This document shows, piece by piece, positions 24,268 to 35,404 of a stretch of 64,000 nucleotides of DNA. The stretch is from assembly GCA_000611775.1 (NCBI GenBank), contig KK106982.1, positions 6,256,495-6,320,494 of the forward strand. Reading direction: 5' to 3'. The notes under the pieces were generated by a model that saw only the letters and a program-made list of their open reading frames with translations, made no database searches and had not been told where the DNA came from. Numbering within the stretch: the first letter of the stretch is position 1; every line of letters starts with the position of its first letter. Source of the stretch: Umbilicaria muhlenbergii (Eukaryota; Ascomycota; Lecanoromycetes; Umbilicariales; Umbilicariaceae). The position numbers were made by a program, and so were the translations under genes.

Positions 24268-27200
24268 ATGATGACAATGGCCGACCGACGCCACAAAAAC
24301 ATGCTCTATACTGCAGGACAAAGCTTGAGTGGGAAGAGACGAGCGCCTGACGAGTTACCGTCGAGTCCTCTTCAGCCTACCCAACATCCTTCTCCACCAT
24401 CGCACAGTCCGCGCACGGCATTCGAGTCGTTCCAAAAGCCGGCACTGCCTCAACAACCCCGAACAGGGACCCATGAACAACAGCGGCAAGGGGCGAAAAT
24501 GGCCATACCTCGGCTGCGGCGCGATAGTGACAATATGTCCGCAACCGGGTCATCGATGGCAGGAGACAAGCATCGGGTCAGTCACGCTTGTGAACCCTGT
24601 CGGCACCGCAAGACAAAGTGCAGTGGAGAACGGCCCACGTGCAAGCATTGTGAAGACTTCAAGATCACTTGTATCTATGCCGATGGGAAGCGAGATAGGG
24701 TCAAGAGGTAAGCTACACCCCAGCGACGTGTCGCGCGGGACACTAATGCAATTTATTACAGAGAGCTCGGAAGTATGGCTAGCAAGGTCGAGGAATACGA
24801 GAAAGTGCTACGCCTACTGTGGCTGCGTGTGGAGGGGCCAGACCAGACGTTGATACAGAGCGTCTTAGAGAAGGTCTGCACAAGTGCCCTGCCATGCAAT
24901 TGAAAACCAAATCAGCTCACGTAGTCATAGGAGCTAAGTCCAGACGCGGATGACAAGAGAAGCATCGCAAGTCCAATGAAAAACTTTTCTTTTGGGCCGC
25001 CGAAAGAAGAAAACGAACACGAAGGGGACGGGGAGTCTCAAGTCTCCGCGGGTATTGGATCCAATGGGTCTTTGGATCGCATCAACGAAGACTTCAATCG
25101 CACCCCGTTGACTAGGGCAACAGGCTATATAGGGAAGAATTCGGAAGTCATCTGGATGCAACGTCTGAAAGAGCAAGCGAAATTCGGTTCGCCGTCCCAA
25201 GGGCCTAAAGACCACGAAACCGATGGAGTGAGCCAGGCAGATTCAATGTCTCGTACGCCTGATGGTAACAAGAATTCCAAGCCTGCGCCAGAAGGAGAAG
25301 CAGTAGCCATTCACGAAGCGACGTATCATTGTGATGACCTTACTCTGCTCCCTCCTGATCAAGTGGATGCCTATGAACTCCCTCCCAAGCGAGCGGCGGA
25401 TATGTTGTATCAAAATTACCTTGAAACGGTCCATCCTACTCTGCCCTTTATTGGTAGAACGACGTTTACTACCCAATATCAGACCCTGTACGAAAATGAG
25501 AACACCAGGCCAGGGGACAACTGGCTCGCCATACTGAATCTAATCTTTGCCATCGGAGCCAAGTACTCGCACCTCATACAAGCCGAGTGGAGGGGAGATG
25601 AGCGAGATCACCTTGTCTACTTCACCAGAGCAAGAGTGCTAGCGATGAACGGAGATTCAATATTTAGTCACCCCGACCTGCAGCAGGTCCAAGTAGCAGC
25701 CTTGATGTCGTTCTATCTACTAGCGACCAACCAAATCAATAGGCAAGTTCCATGCCCCAAGCTTGTATATCCTGGTAGCTAAATCATCCTTTGATTAGGG
25801 CTTGGACCATGAGTGGAATTGCGGTGCGGTATGCGGCCACGCTCGGACTTAACTTGGAGAACAACAACAAGCTGCTTAGCGACACGTCGAAAGAGATCCG
25901 TTACCGAGTTTGGTGGGCTGTATACTCGGTCGAGCGCGCGCTTGCTGTCATGACTGGTCGCCCAGTATCCATTATCGATAGTGACTGCAACACTCCGCTA
26001 CCAGTACCTGTGGATGAAGATGATCTCCCTGGTATTGGTAGCGGTGTGCTTTATGCCAACGCAGGACACCAATTCTTTCGGCGGGTGTCCAGCGGAGAGT
26101 CACGGACAACCGAGAATACAAGCTCACCCCCCTCTTCGGGCTATTCGTCTCGCATCAAGACATCGCCCACTTCGCCGATGTCTCCGACCTCTCAGGTGTC
26201 GAATTCTGACATGAACAAGAACATTGCCCCCAGCAAATCGCTCTTCTTCCTTCATCATACTCAGCTTAGTACGCTCACTAACGAGGTCTTGATACGATTA
26301 TACCGTGCTGGAACCATGACCCAGTCTTGGGCAGACGTACAACGGACAATAGCCTCCCTGAACCAGTCACTTGAGAAGTGGCGTGCGAAACTTCCAAGTC
26401 TATTCGACTTCACCAAGAAGCAACGAGATCAGCAGTTTATTCGTGAAAGGATGAGCCTGGGGTTCTTCTACTATGGTACCAAAATGATCATTCACCGTCC
26501 TTGTCTATGCAGAATCGACCGCCAGATCCCCAACGAATCGGATCACTGCAAAGAATTCAACAATTCCACAGCCGCCGCCTGTGTACACGCGGCCAAAAAC
26601 ATGCTCGACCTATTGCCGGAGCAGCCAAACCCCATTGGACTATACAAGGTGTCTCCATGGTGGTCTCTGTTACATCATCTTATGCAGGCCGCAACAGTTC
26701 TCATGCTTGAGCTCTCGTTCCGAGTTGATCATATGCCATTCGAAGCGGAAGACATTCTCAACTCAGCTAAAAAGGCAGCACAGTGGCTCCACAAAATGGC
26801 GGCAGATAACGTTGCAGCTCGGCGAGCATGGAACCTCTGCAGCGATATGCTTCGAAATTTGGCGCCCAAGGTCGGCAGAACTGCCGATGATCTTCCAAGG
26901 GATCTTCCGAGGATGGAAAACCACTCCGATAGCGACCCGCAGAACTCTTATGCATCCGTCGCGGTGCAGGACGGAGGACCGTGGACTGAGATGCAAAATC
27001 TCTCCAAGACATTTCCGAATCAGCTTTATTACGGAGGGCCCCAATCCGAGCGCCCAATGGTCTTCAACAATCCGATGTACTCACCGTATGATGAATATTT
27101 GCAGCGCGTTGGAGGTTTACAGCCTAACGGAGGGCCGAATGCAGTACCCACGACAAGCGTGAGCTCCATGTTCCCTACCTCAACGCAGATAGCCCAAATG

Positions 27201-27305
27201 GTTACGATGGATACGATGAATCCTATGAGCGATGGCGTTGTCGACATACCTGATTTCTTTTTCAACCCAACACCGCAATGGGACTCGAAGAGGGGAACGC
27301 GATAA
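24268..27305 (+). CDS. Zn2Cys6 transcription factor with fungal_trans domain
   Basis: Nuclear DNA-binding regulator of 956 residues. Exons are 24268-24707, 24762-24873, 24931-25742 and 25799-27305, all in frame. The binuclear zinc cluster is CEPCRHRKTKC then CKHCEDFKITC (Cys spacing 2-6-6-2-6) at about residues 110-137, followed by basic GKRDRVKR and a short coiled-coil linker (ELGSMASKVEEYEKVLRLL). The middle-homology domain (fungal_trans, PF04082) begins near LPPKRAADMLYQNYLETVHP and continues over the last junction into VRYAATLGLNL..EIRYRVWWAVYSVERALAVMTGRP. The third intron uses a GC-AG pair (AG|GCAAGT), which restores NRAWTMSGIAVRYA. The C-terminus is Met/Pro/Asn-rich and may activate transcription. 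Target genes are unknown; it stands 13 kb or more from the polyketide genes. Confidence 0.92.
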
Positions 27306-28282
27306 CTTCTATCCTACCAACTTTCGATGCTGCCGTACTTCTATCCATGCCTGACAACGCTCAGGCTTTGTTATATTCATATGTTGAAGTTCCCGATATC
27401 TACTACGCATTTCGTTCGACATAACTAGCTACGATGTTAGATTCCTTCAAGCTACGTGTCCTCAAGAGGATGGTACTAGGCGCTGGTGTCGCTTTGTTTG
27501 GCACTGTTTGCATTGCAGCGGTGGATTTTCTGTATCATGAAGCCTGCTGTCGCGGGGCGTTTCTTCTAGCTGTTTCGTAGAAGGGTGGCTTCAAAGGTCG
27601 CTTTGTGGATAGCTTGTGTCTCCCCTATTAGCTTTGTTGCCTGCATCGCTGGCTGTGCTCTATATGTCTACCACTTATAGCTCTTAGTTATTGTTAAGAT
27701 GGTGCAAGGCAAAATTTCCTTGAGTCAAGGCTCTTACCTTCCAATATTTTCCCCAGAGCTCTGAGTTAAAACCTCTCATTTCTGTCTTTGCGCGACCCGA
27801 GGACGTGTAGTCAACGCTTGATAATAAGACTTTACACAATGCATGCGGTTCCCGATATCGTCACTACTTAACCCCACGATAGACCAAACCGAGTATAATC
27901 GCTGAATACGGCTGGGCCATTCGATGACAATGTGATACGTCTTTTATGTTCGTATGTACGGATGGTTGGGGTTCGCGGAATTCTGTGGTGTATTCTAATA
28001 TCGCTGCATTCTCATGTTCATCAAGGGGTATGCCGATGTTCGCCCCCACGTCACATCTTTCATCGTAGAGATATTCCCTACATTCCGCACGTCAACGCCT
28101 GTTCCTGCGATGTTTACTACCGCGCGCTGCGAAAGAATGCATAGGGGTCTCCATCCTTGAAAGAACTCCTCACGCCTCCCAATTATCGAACATGCACGTC
28201 CTTACAGAAGTCTTTCGTTTATGTCCCGTCCTGTCGCTCCTTTGACTGTCGCTCCTTACACGCTCCTTATACTCGCGCAACC
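27306..28282. other. intergenic region
   Basis: Trailing sequence of the regulator and leader of the secreted protein. No coding frame over 70 codons, RNA gene or repeat is recognised. Confidence 0.5.
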
Positions 28283-29479
28283 ATGCGGGTTCCACTACTT
28301 GAAGAGCTTGTTACTCTGTCCGTCGCGTTCGAACTGGCCCTCGCGGCTCCGTCTTCGGGCGACTCGATCCTTGCCCAGCAAGGCAGACCGGAGTTGCAAA
28401 ACGGCCCTCTCTTCCGTCGAGATAATGATGCTATGTGGTCGCACTCGAAGAAGCCCTCATTATCCGCCCACACCGTTGCGAGCACCAGCTTCATCACCTT
28501 GATAACCCCATCACCGGGCGCCTCCGCCATATCGATCACATCCCAAGGCCAAATCATCACCTCCTACTCCCTTTCGACTATCTGCCCCGACCCCGCTCCT
28601 TCCTCGATATCTACCGTCCCATCATCTCTCTCGCCCCTCATTCCTCCCGTCCGCATCCCCAGCGCCAATGCCAGCACCCCATATCGATTCGCACCGCGCC
28701 AGGTCTCCGGCCCTTACGCCAACGCAACGACCGCGTCCGCCAACGCAACAGCCGCGTCCGCACCACCGGTCCCAGATCCCCGAGTCGCGTCCTGCTCCGT
28801 CACCTACGTCCCGACTACCACCCCTATCTGCCACACCACCCTCACGCCCCTCGGTGGCATCGCGGTACCCATCTCGGCCTGCGATCAGAACATCACGTTC
28901 AGTACCGACCACGGCATCGCCTCCACTGCAGGCTCGGCGGTGCTGTTGACGTCGTATTATGTCGCGCCCTGGCGGGATGTAGTGACGGGCGTGCCGACGG
29001 GGGTTGTGGATGCCGAAATCTACAACTCGGCTACTGAGTGCTCGACGGTGCAGGAGCGGTGGAGTGTCAGTACGGCGACGGTGACGCGGACGCAGACGGA
29101 TGTGCTGAGTGTCAGTACGGTTGTTACGGGGGTTCGTCAATTTTCTTTCCCTCTCTCTGCTGCGGATTTAGTAGGAATGGAGAGGAAGCGTTGGGCTCGT
29201 GACTGGTGCTAACGGAGCGAACAGCCCGCGCTGGTCATTCTCGATCCGTCGTCCACGCTTACGCTTGAGGATTCCACTCCGACGACGATTACTACGTCGC
29301 TGACTTATGAAGTCTTTTCTACGTCTACGTCCTGGGGAATTGTTCAGCAGACGCTCGCGAGTGGGGTGGGGCGGCCGACGCGGACGGGGAAGGGCTGGCC
29401 TTCTGCTACTGTTACTAGGACGAGTACGTCGACGATGACGGTGACGGTGCAGGGGGTTACGCGGACGGTGACGGTGTAG
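28283..29479 (+). CDS. secreted Ser/Thr-rich protein
   Basis: A 367-residue protein of unknown function. Exons are 28283-29131 and 29225-29479 (phase-0 intron, acceptor GAACAG). The start at 28283 gives an N-terminal signal-like segment (MRVPLLEELVTLSVAFELAL, then AAP); the open frame itself extends upstream to 28157 without one. The body is rich in Ser, Thr, Pro and Ala, has NAT/NAS N-glycosylation sites, and has a central part with a few Cys (VASCSVTYVPTTTPICHTTL, ISACDQNITF). Thr-rich repeats of the 'TVTRTQT/TVTRTST' kind flank the intron and close the protein. This looks like a heavily O-glycosylated cell-wall or extracellular protein. There is no C-terminal hydrophobic tail, so a GPI anchor is not supported. 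Confidence 0.75.
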
Positions 29480-30351
29480 AGGGTTGGTGGGTGGGGAGGG
29501 TGGGAATGCGGGGGTCGGAAGGAGCGGATGTATGAGGGAACGTGGCGTACGGGTTATGGCTAGGGTTGGGGGATGTCAATGGGAGGGGTTCGGTTGGGAT
29601 GGGTTATGAGTACGTATATTGGGCTGCTATGATGACGGTATGAGGATTGGGACGGTGGTGGAGGGAAGTATGGAGCGGATGAGCGGAAGAAGGGGCTTCT
29701 ATGTGGGTGTTTACATAGTGTATTCGTGTTTTCTTTGGTTAGATGAAGAAGAGGGTAGCAGGCTGGTTCTTGCTGTGAGCTCGCTGCTTCTCTCTGCTGT
29801 TCCTCGAAGTGTGATGCGAAACGATATTACTGGGAGATTTGGAAGCAGCTTTGGAATTCCGGTTGCCAGTACCGTAATGTTCTGTAGAGTGCCGCGGTAT
29901 GTAGAGGCGAGAGTGGCACGCGATCAGCAAAGATCAAAACTGTAAGGGTCCATTAGTGAATAGACCTACCTTCCTGCCGTATAGACCCTCCCCATGTGTA
30001 AGTATTTAACATACTCCGTATGTCATAATATAGTGAAAATTACGTGCTGATTTTTAAAGTGCCCTGCGCGGGAAAGTACGTGGTACAAACTTCTTCATAG
30101 CAGAATTTGGGGAAATACATAAACGCACGTTGAGGAATCCGGTGGGGGAAATCTCCGGTTTGTCTCCGCGACACATTTCGTGGTACACAATGTATCACTT
30201 CTCAGAATTGATTCTACCCCGGTTTTGCCGTCACCATCTCCGGATGAGTTGGCGGATTTGCATAATAAGAAACGCACTGGTCTCCACTCTAGAGAGCAAA
30301 AGCGAGACCGTCCATGGATGCCTTCTCCAGCAAGGATCGAAGCAAAAGGAA
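29480..30351. other. intergenic region
   Basis: Between the secreted-protein gene and the tRNA. The GT-rich part near 29480-29720 is trailing sequence of the gene; no other feature is seen. Confidence 0.5.
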
Positions 30352-30456
30352 CACCCCTCGTGGGACTCGAACCCACAACCTCCAGATGTCGCGTTTTGAA
30401 GATATTTACATCTTCAGACTTAGAAGTCTGGCGCGCTACCATTGCGCCAGAAGGGC
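30352..30456 (-). tRNA. tRNA-Arg (anticodon UCU) with intron
   Basis: Read on the minus strand, a full cloverleaf forms. The acceptor stem is GCCCTTC/GAGGGGT (two G-U pairs), the D-arm GCGC-AATGGTA-GCGC, the anticodon stem CCAGA/TCTGG with loop C-T-TCT-A-A, the variable loop AGGTT, and the T-arm GTGGG-TTCGAGT-CCCAC. A 33-base intron is inserted one base 3' of the anticodon, the standard eukaryotic position. The mature part is 72 bases plus post-transcriptional CCA. It decodes AGA. Confidence 0.95.
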
Positions 30457-30831
30457 CCACGCTAGTGATTCAAGTCTCTTATTATATTATATGAAGCCAG
30501 CCACAATTCTCCCATGCTTTAGGGCCCTGGACTGCCGCAAAAGTGAACATCATAGAACACGGAAGTCTGAAACTGCACTACAATAGTGACTGGTATATAT
30601 GACTTATCTCCAACAAGCAATGGTATCAAATAGTGTGATGTAGAATAAATATCTTTCTATACTCACGAATCGCTGTTACTGCATTACGAAAGCTTTTGGC
30701 AACCAAATACTCCGTACACAGCCCCACCAATCTATGCAAAACCCTAAGAGATATCGGCGCATGCTCAACTGTCTCCCCAACCGATGAAATCAACGGATCG
30801 AAGCCACAAATCATCTTCCTCCTCCCCTCCA
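30457..30831. other. intergenic region
   Basis: About 375 bases upstream of the tRNA on its own strand. It is AT-rich near 30480-30670, and nothing is recognised. Confidence 0.5.
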
Positions 30832-31296
30832 TCAAGCATTCGCACCACCATTCCCCCCTCCCACTCCCCCTACCGCTCCCATCTCCGGACCTCCTCCTCC
30901 TCCTCCTCCCCTTGCGATCCCTTCATTATGACCCTCCTGCCAGACCCCCGCCCTCCCAGGGCCGACCCTCATCCGAAAGCCCGCTCTATAAACTAACCAG
31001 CCGAGCACAAGCACACATACCACACCCGCCAGAACCCACAGCACAATAATCTTCGGTTGCTTGAACGCTGAGCCCATGGCCTGTTTTGGGGTTGGTACAT
31101 TGGCCGGGTAGTTGGGATCGGGGTCATTGGCTTGTGCGAGGAGAACGGAGATGGGGGCGAGGAGGAAGTGGAGGAAGAAGACCATGACGAAGATGGCTGG
31201 GAGGCGGAGTTTGGAGTGGGGTTTTGAGGGGTGTTCGTGGGGCTGGGTGCGCATGTGAATGGAAATGTGGGATTGCTTGGTTGCATGTGCGATCAT
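30832..31296 (-). CDS. small two-helix membrane protein (hypothetical)
   Basis: A 154-codon frame (an internal Met at 31254 would give 140). Two hydrophobic segments are seen: LPAIFVMVFFLHFLLAPISV at about residues 32-53 and IIVLWVLAGVVCVLVLGWLV at about 82-103. Between them is a short hydrophilic loop (QANDPDPNYPANVPTPKQ), and the tail is Gly-rich. The first helix could instead act as a signal anchor. The coherent membrane layout argues for a real gene, but there is no homology I can name. Confidence 0.5.
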   Translation of the reverse strand: MIAHATKQSHISIHMRTQPHEHPSKPHSKLRLPAIFVMVFFLHFLLAPISVLLAQANDPDPNYPANVPTPKQAMGSAFKQPKIIVLWVLAGVVCVLVLGWLVYRAGFRMRVGPGRAGVWQEGHNEGIARGGGGGGGPEMGAVGGVGGGNGGANA

Positions 31297-31760
31297 AATA
31301 CATTAGACAAGCTGGCAGAGGGGAGAATCGCGGAAGGATAAGTAGGGGAGGCTCGAATATTCATCTGTGCGAGAATAAGAGTCATGGTTCCAGAGATGAT
31401 GGGGTCCTGAGTTAAGAACTCGAAACGGTTGAGGATGGAATGAATGGATGAGAGAGAGATGAGCGTTATGTCATTGGTGATAACATGGTGCGAAGAGTGG
31501 AGAGAGCAGTGGGTGAATGTACAGAACAACTCACACCGACGAAATCAGACCAGGGACATAGAGTGAATACCCATAGCGCAACAAAAAATGAGTGACTTCT
31601 TCGCAGAAAGAATCGTACAAGCCCCAACCCATCGCAAACACCCCCATACGAAAAACACCTGCGCGCATCGTTCCAATCCGGCAATCCTCACTCGCAGCTC
31701 CAATCGCAATCCAAGCCCTCGAGTATCGCATCCTTCGACCGACAAAGCGCATAGATCACC
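31297..31760. other. intergenic region
   Basis: Shared upstream space of two small divergent ORFs. Short overlapping frames are present on both strands (31466-31752), none with a recognisable domain. Confidence 0.4.
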
Positions 31761-32045
31761 ATGTACATCCTGCGACGCATCCTCGCTCTCCTCCTGCTTA
31801 TCACGCTCACCTTAGGTTACCCACCCCGGTACGCCCGACGGCGCCGCCAATTCACGCGGCCCTGGCTCGAAGCCCCTGGATGCGACGCCGTGATTGCGGG
31901 CCAGTCATCGCAAGCGCAAGTCGTGGCGATCAATACGGAGCCAAGGAAGTGCGGCATGGTTGAGTTGGTAGTCAAGACCGTTGTTGAGACCGTCCTTGTG
32001 ACGGCGGAGAACAGTAGCCGCAAGGACAGGTCGGAGCATGGATAG
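31761..32045 (+). CDS. small secreted protein (hypothetical)
   Basis: A 94-codon frame with a textbook signal peptide (MYILRRILALLLLITLTLGY) followed by a basic stretch and a short mature part with two Cys (about residues 40 and 65). No domain is recognised. It could be a small secreted protein; frames of this length also arise by chance, so only the signal peptide supports it. Confidence 0.4.
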   Translation: MYILRRILALLLLITLTLGYPPRYARRRRQFTRPWLEAPGCDAVIAGQSSQAQVVAINTEPRKCGMVELVVKTVVETVLVTAENSSRKDRSEHG

Positions 32046-32378
32046 CAGGTGCACAACACGCACAATCGCAGATGGAGAGGCGGGTAGATGTATAACGTAG
32101 AATGGGCCGGTAAGTCTCTTTCTCCAAGCCGTGCTCAACCGCGAGGAATGCTTAGGCGTGGATCAGCAGACTCCAAGAGAAGTGCGATAGAGCATTGCGA
32201 TAGAGCCAAGACGGGCATCTCGCGATAAAACCCCATAGAAGCTCAAGCGCCAGTAGAACACTCAGCTCACAGCACCAACTAGTTCGCTTCCAGAAGCCCC
32301 ACAGGCGCTCAAACAACAGAGGACCCCGAACCGTAGACCGCCCACCGTCCGCCCACCCCATCCACTCCCCAACACCGG
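32046..32378. other. intergenic region
   Basis: About 330 bases with no supported feature, downstream of both neighbouring genes. Confidence 0.4.
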
Positions 32379-32963
32379 CTACCTCTCCCTCCCCCTCTCA
32401 TTCCTCCTCACCTCCTCCCCCTCCTCCACCCCCCTCTTCGCCCTCTCCTTCTCCTCCTTCCTCGCCAGCACCGTCGCCAACCACTCCTCAAACTCCCTCT
32501 CGACCTCGCTCTCCCCCTTCCCCGTCCCATCCACCCCCAACCCGCCCCGCACCCGCCTCTGCAGGTCCCCCATGCTCGAAATGTCAAACGCCCACAACGC
32601 GCCCCCCGTCATCATCATCGCGAAACTCGCCACGTTGATCGTCGCGATGTTGAACGCTTCGAACGCTTCGAGCGCGCCGTTCACGGGCGTGCATGGCGGC
32701 GCGTTGGACGGTTGGTAGAAGGACGGCCGCATCGAGGCGTGCCGCCGGAGGACGGAACGCCGGGTTGTGAGGACGGAGAGCGAGAAGAAGGTCGCGCCGG
32801 CGAGGAAGAGGGTGAGTTGGCGGCGGGAGCGGGGGGAGAAGATCGAGGTCTCGTGGGGGTGGTCGGAGGGGGGGAGGTGAGCGGGTGGTGGTTGTGAAGC
32901 TGGGGGTTGGGGAGTGCTGGGTTCGGGCATGGCCGGGAGGGCGGGTGTTGGGAGAAAGGACAT
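32379..32963 (-). CDS. AIM11: AIM11-family mitochondrial membrane protein
   Basis: Homologue of yeast 'altered inheritance of mitochondria' protein 11, a small fungal mitochondrial membrane protein of unknown biochemical role. Seen: a Pro-rich N-terminus, then RRQLTLFLAGATFFSLSVL (first membrane helix, about residues 48-66), TTRRSVLRR, FYQPSNAPP, and the family signature GALEAFEAFNIATINVASFA leading into MMMTGGALWAFDISSM (second helix), then DLQRRVR and a charged tail. The start at 32963 (MSFLPTPALP) gives 194 residues, the usual length. The open frame continues upstream to 33386, but those residues do not resemble the family. A start at MPEPSTPQ is also possible. No intron. Confidence 0.88.
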   Translation of the reverse strand: MSFLPTPALPAMPEPSTPQPPASQPPPAHLPPSDHPHETSIFSPRSRRQLTLFLAGATFFSLSVLTTRRSVLRRHASMRPSFYQPSNAPPCTPVNGALEAFEAFNIATINVASFAMMMTGGALWAFDISSMGDLQRRVRGGLGVDGTGKGESEVEREFEEWLATVLARKEEKERAKRGVEEGEEVRRNERGRER

Positions 32964-33552
32964 GCCCTGGGAGGAGTTGAGCGAGGAGGGTGATACGAGC
33001 TGAGGGTGTAGTGGCGGTTGCAATGGCTGGGATACAGTGATGGGGTGGGTGTATTCTGTCGTTGCTGTGGGAGATTCAAAACTGAGATTCGAGTTTCGGA
33101 AGCGAGTTGGTGAAACGAGACATAAGGCTGAGGATATTCTCCTGCCACCCAAGCCCCTGGAAGGCGAAGCGCCAGCTTGCCGGCAGCCAGTATTACTTAT
33201 TTTAGACCTGCAACATCCCGTTACGGCGCACTGAGGTCCAGCTTCTTTAGAGGCTGGTCCTTCGACTTGATATCGCAACCAGCTCAGAACCATTGATCGA
33301 GAGTCAATCAGCATGCGACACCTGTGTTTCTTAAAGCGCTCACTGGCGCCCTCCGCACCATTTCCCTTCAAGCCGAAACGATTCACTACTCCGCACTCAA
33401 GTTCTAGCTTCTCCGGACATCTACCATTCTGAGTTGGTATCGCATTTACCCCATACGACTACTGGCTAAGAGTGATCCTGTACAGAACACCCGTGTTTCT
33501 CCAGGCGCCCCCCCTCCTCAGCATAGCCCCCCTAAACCGCCCCGTACTTAGA
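32964..33552. other. intergenic region, divergent promoters
   Basis: Shared upstream space of AIM11 and the PD-(D/E)XK-like gene. Open frames extend into it from both sides, but the in-frame upstream Mets (33386 on minus, 33472 on plus) do not look like family sequence. No site is recognised. Confidence 0.45.
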
Positions 33553-35404
33553 ATGGCGCCAACCTCTACAATTGATCTATCTACACCAGACGAGGATCTA
33601 CAACATGCAGGCGGTTCTCGTGGTCTAAGATCATTGAATTCCAGATCAAAGTGCAAGGTCTCTCAATCCAATAACGGACCAAATCGACCATCGAACGATT
33701 GGAAATCCCGTCTACGCTCACGATCAATCCGTCCAGCAAAAGATTCAGCACTTCGCCTATGCCCAGACCTGACAGCGAAGACCGTCCAAGCATCCTCATC
33801 CTCGATCAACAAGCCCTCGACCAATAAACGAAAAGCTGACGGCGATTGCCCACGTCCCACGAAGAAAACAAGGACAACGAAGACGAAGGCACTGCGGAAC
33901 TCCGAGAATACAAAAGGACGGATAAGGGAACAAGAGCTATGGTCACCGAAGCCATCTGACAGACTCAACATTAATCCCAACAACGACAGACTCAACCACA
34001 TACCGTACATACCTCATCAAGACTCGATTTCCAAAGACGACAAGCTGACGAAGAGAAAACGGGAAACGCCAATCCTTGAGGACTCGCGAGACAGCAGAGA
34101 ACCTATCGCGAAACGCCACAAGACTGTTAGGCCTATACGATCCTTGACCCGGGAGAATCTAGAGCTGTTGGAGAACAGTATGGCCCCGTTGCTTCGAAGC
34201 AAATCGGTTGCTACCTTACGCAAGCAAAGCCATTATACGGAGCCGTCCTCAGTGTCCTCTACCCAGTCTACTTCTTCCCGATCACTCGCTCCAAATAACA
34301 TCCGCTTCGAATTGGAATTGAGGGGCTTGAACGTCGACTATACGAAGCTTGAAGAGCCAGATCCAGAAGAAGTCGCGAGGGTCTTGAAGATTATGGAGAA
34401 CAAGCGCGACTCTCCAGAGCCTGATAGCAAGTTGTTTCATGGAATACGTCGCATTGTTGACAGCGAGAACAAAACTCAAACTCACGCATAGATTGTCGCC
34501 TTTGCTTCTAGTTGTGAGAGAATTGCCATTCGACAATCACAAGACCAGTAATCTACTCTATCGTCAAGACAGCCCGTGGTTTCAATGGGGTTCTGCTCAG
34601 CCTGGCCGTCTTCCAATACCGAAACCAGATCTCTGCATCTCATACAAGAGCTCTGCCCTCAACCCAGAAGAACGAGATCAAATTGTTTCCCCCTATTTGG
34701 ATACTGCCGGGTTCGCTCCTTTTCTGATATGTGAAGTCAAGACTGCTCTACAAGGGGATGAGATAGCTGATAGGCAGAATGCGAACAATGTGATTAATGT
34801 ACTGAAAGCAGACTTTAACCTTCAAAAAAGGCTAGGTCGAGATCGTGCAATGGAGAGAAAGATTCGGGTAATCACTACAGCACATAATACCAGAACTCAA
34901 TGGTATGATGTCTGGTTTTATGTTCCTGATAACGATGGCAACCCAAAATGGTGCCCTTACCGGATCAAACGCGTCAGCTTAGATATTCCTGAGGAGAATG
35001 GATTTGAGACTGCCCGCGGATGCTTCCTCAACTTATGCGAATATTTCGACAGTGAGATCTTGCCAAAGCTCCGGGCTAATCTAGCGGAGGCCTCAACACT
35101 TGGGTTCAACAGCATCAACGGGACGGCAATCCAACCAGTGCTCACACCAAACCTTGGACTACAGATTGAACCCGATGTCCGTCTTTCCACGGAAGCGGAT
35201 ACTCCAGCGGTCCCGCCATTGGACAACATGCACGACTCCGTAGCAGACGTCCAACCTACATCCAAACGCGCAAAGGTTGTTAGACGATCCGCTACTAAAT
35301 CCACTGCTCAACCTAAGCGTGGCAATCCAAAGACGACTGAGAGCAAGTCCCTCGGCTCGAATCGAGGTAAAAGGCGGGGGCGGGAAACAGCTTGCCAGGC
35401 TTGA
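33553..35404 (+). CDS. PD-(D/E)XK nuclease-like protein (DUF7924-like), split between two frames
   Basis: Fungal protein with a disordered, basic N-terminus (residues 1-270; KRKADGDCPRPTKKTRTTK, likely nuclear) and a C-terminal restriction-endonuclease-like fold. The core is PIPKPDLCISY, then FAPFLICEVKT, fitting the D...ExK catalytic pattern, followed by QNANNVINVLKADFNLQKRL. A basic tail ends the protein. The first frame runs 33553-34491 and the second 34439-35404; they overlap by 53 bases and differ by one base. Conserved-looking text leaves the first frame near SPEPDSKLFHGIRRIV and resumes in the second near KLKLTHRLSPLLLVVRELPF, so one protein of about 630 residues has been broken by a one-base excess, by an assembly error (an AAAA run lies at about 34470), or by unusual expression. 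An upstream Met at 33472 is less likely as the start. Confidence 0.7.

Noticed and set aside
24268-27305. Zn2Cys6 gene as regulator of the PKS cluster
   Set aside because: It lies 13 kb from the first cluster gene, with a tRNA, AIM11 and other unrelated genes between. Nothing in the sequence ties them.
28435-29140. Long frames on both strands inside the secreted-protein gene
   Set aside because: They are shadows of a high-GC, Ser/Thr/Pro-rich gene. Only the frame with the signal peptide and a clean intron makes sense.
34448-34463. 16-base GT...AG stretch as an intron that would join the two nuclease frames
   Set aside because: It restores frame but is far below the minimum length for spliceosomal introns; the shortest other intron in the window is 44 bases.
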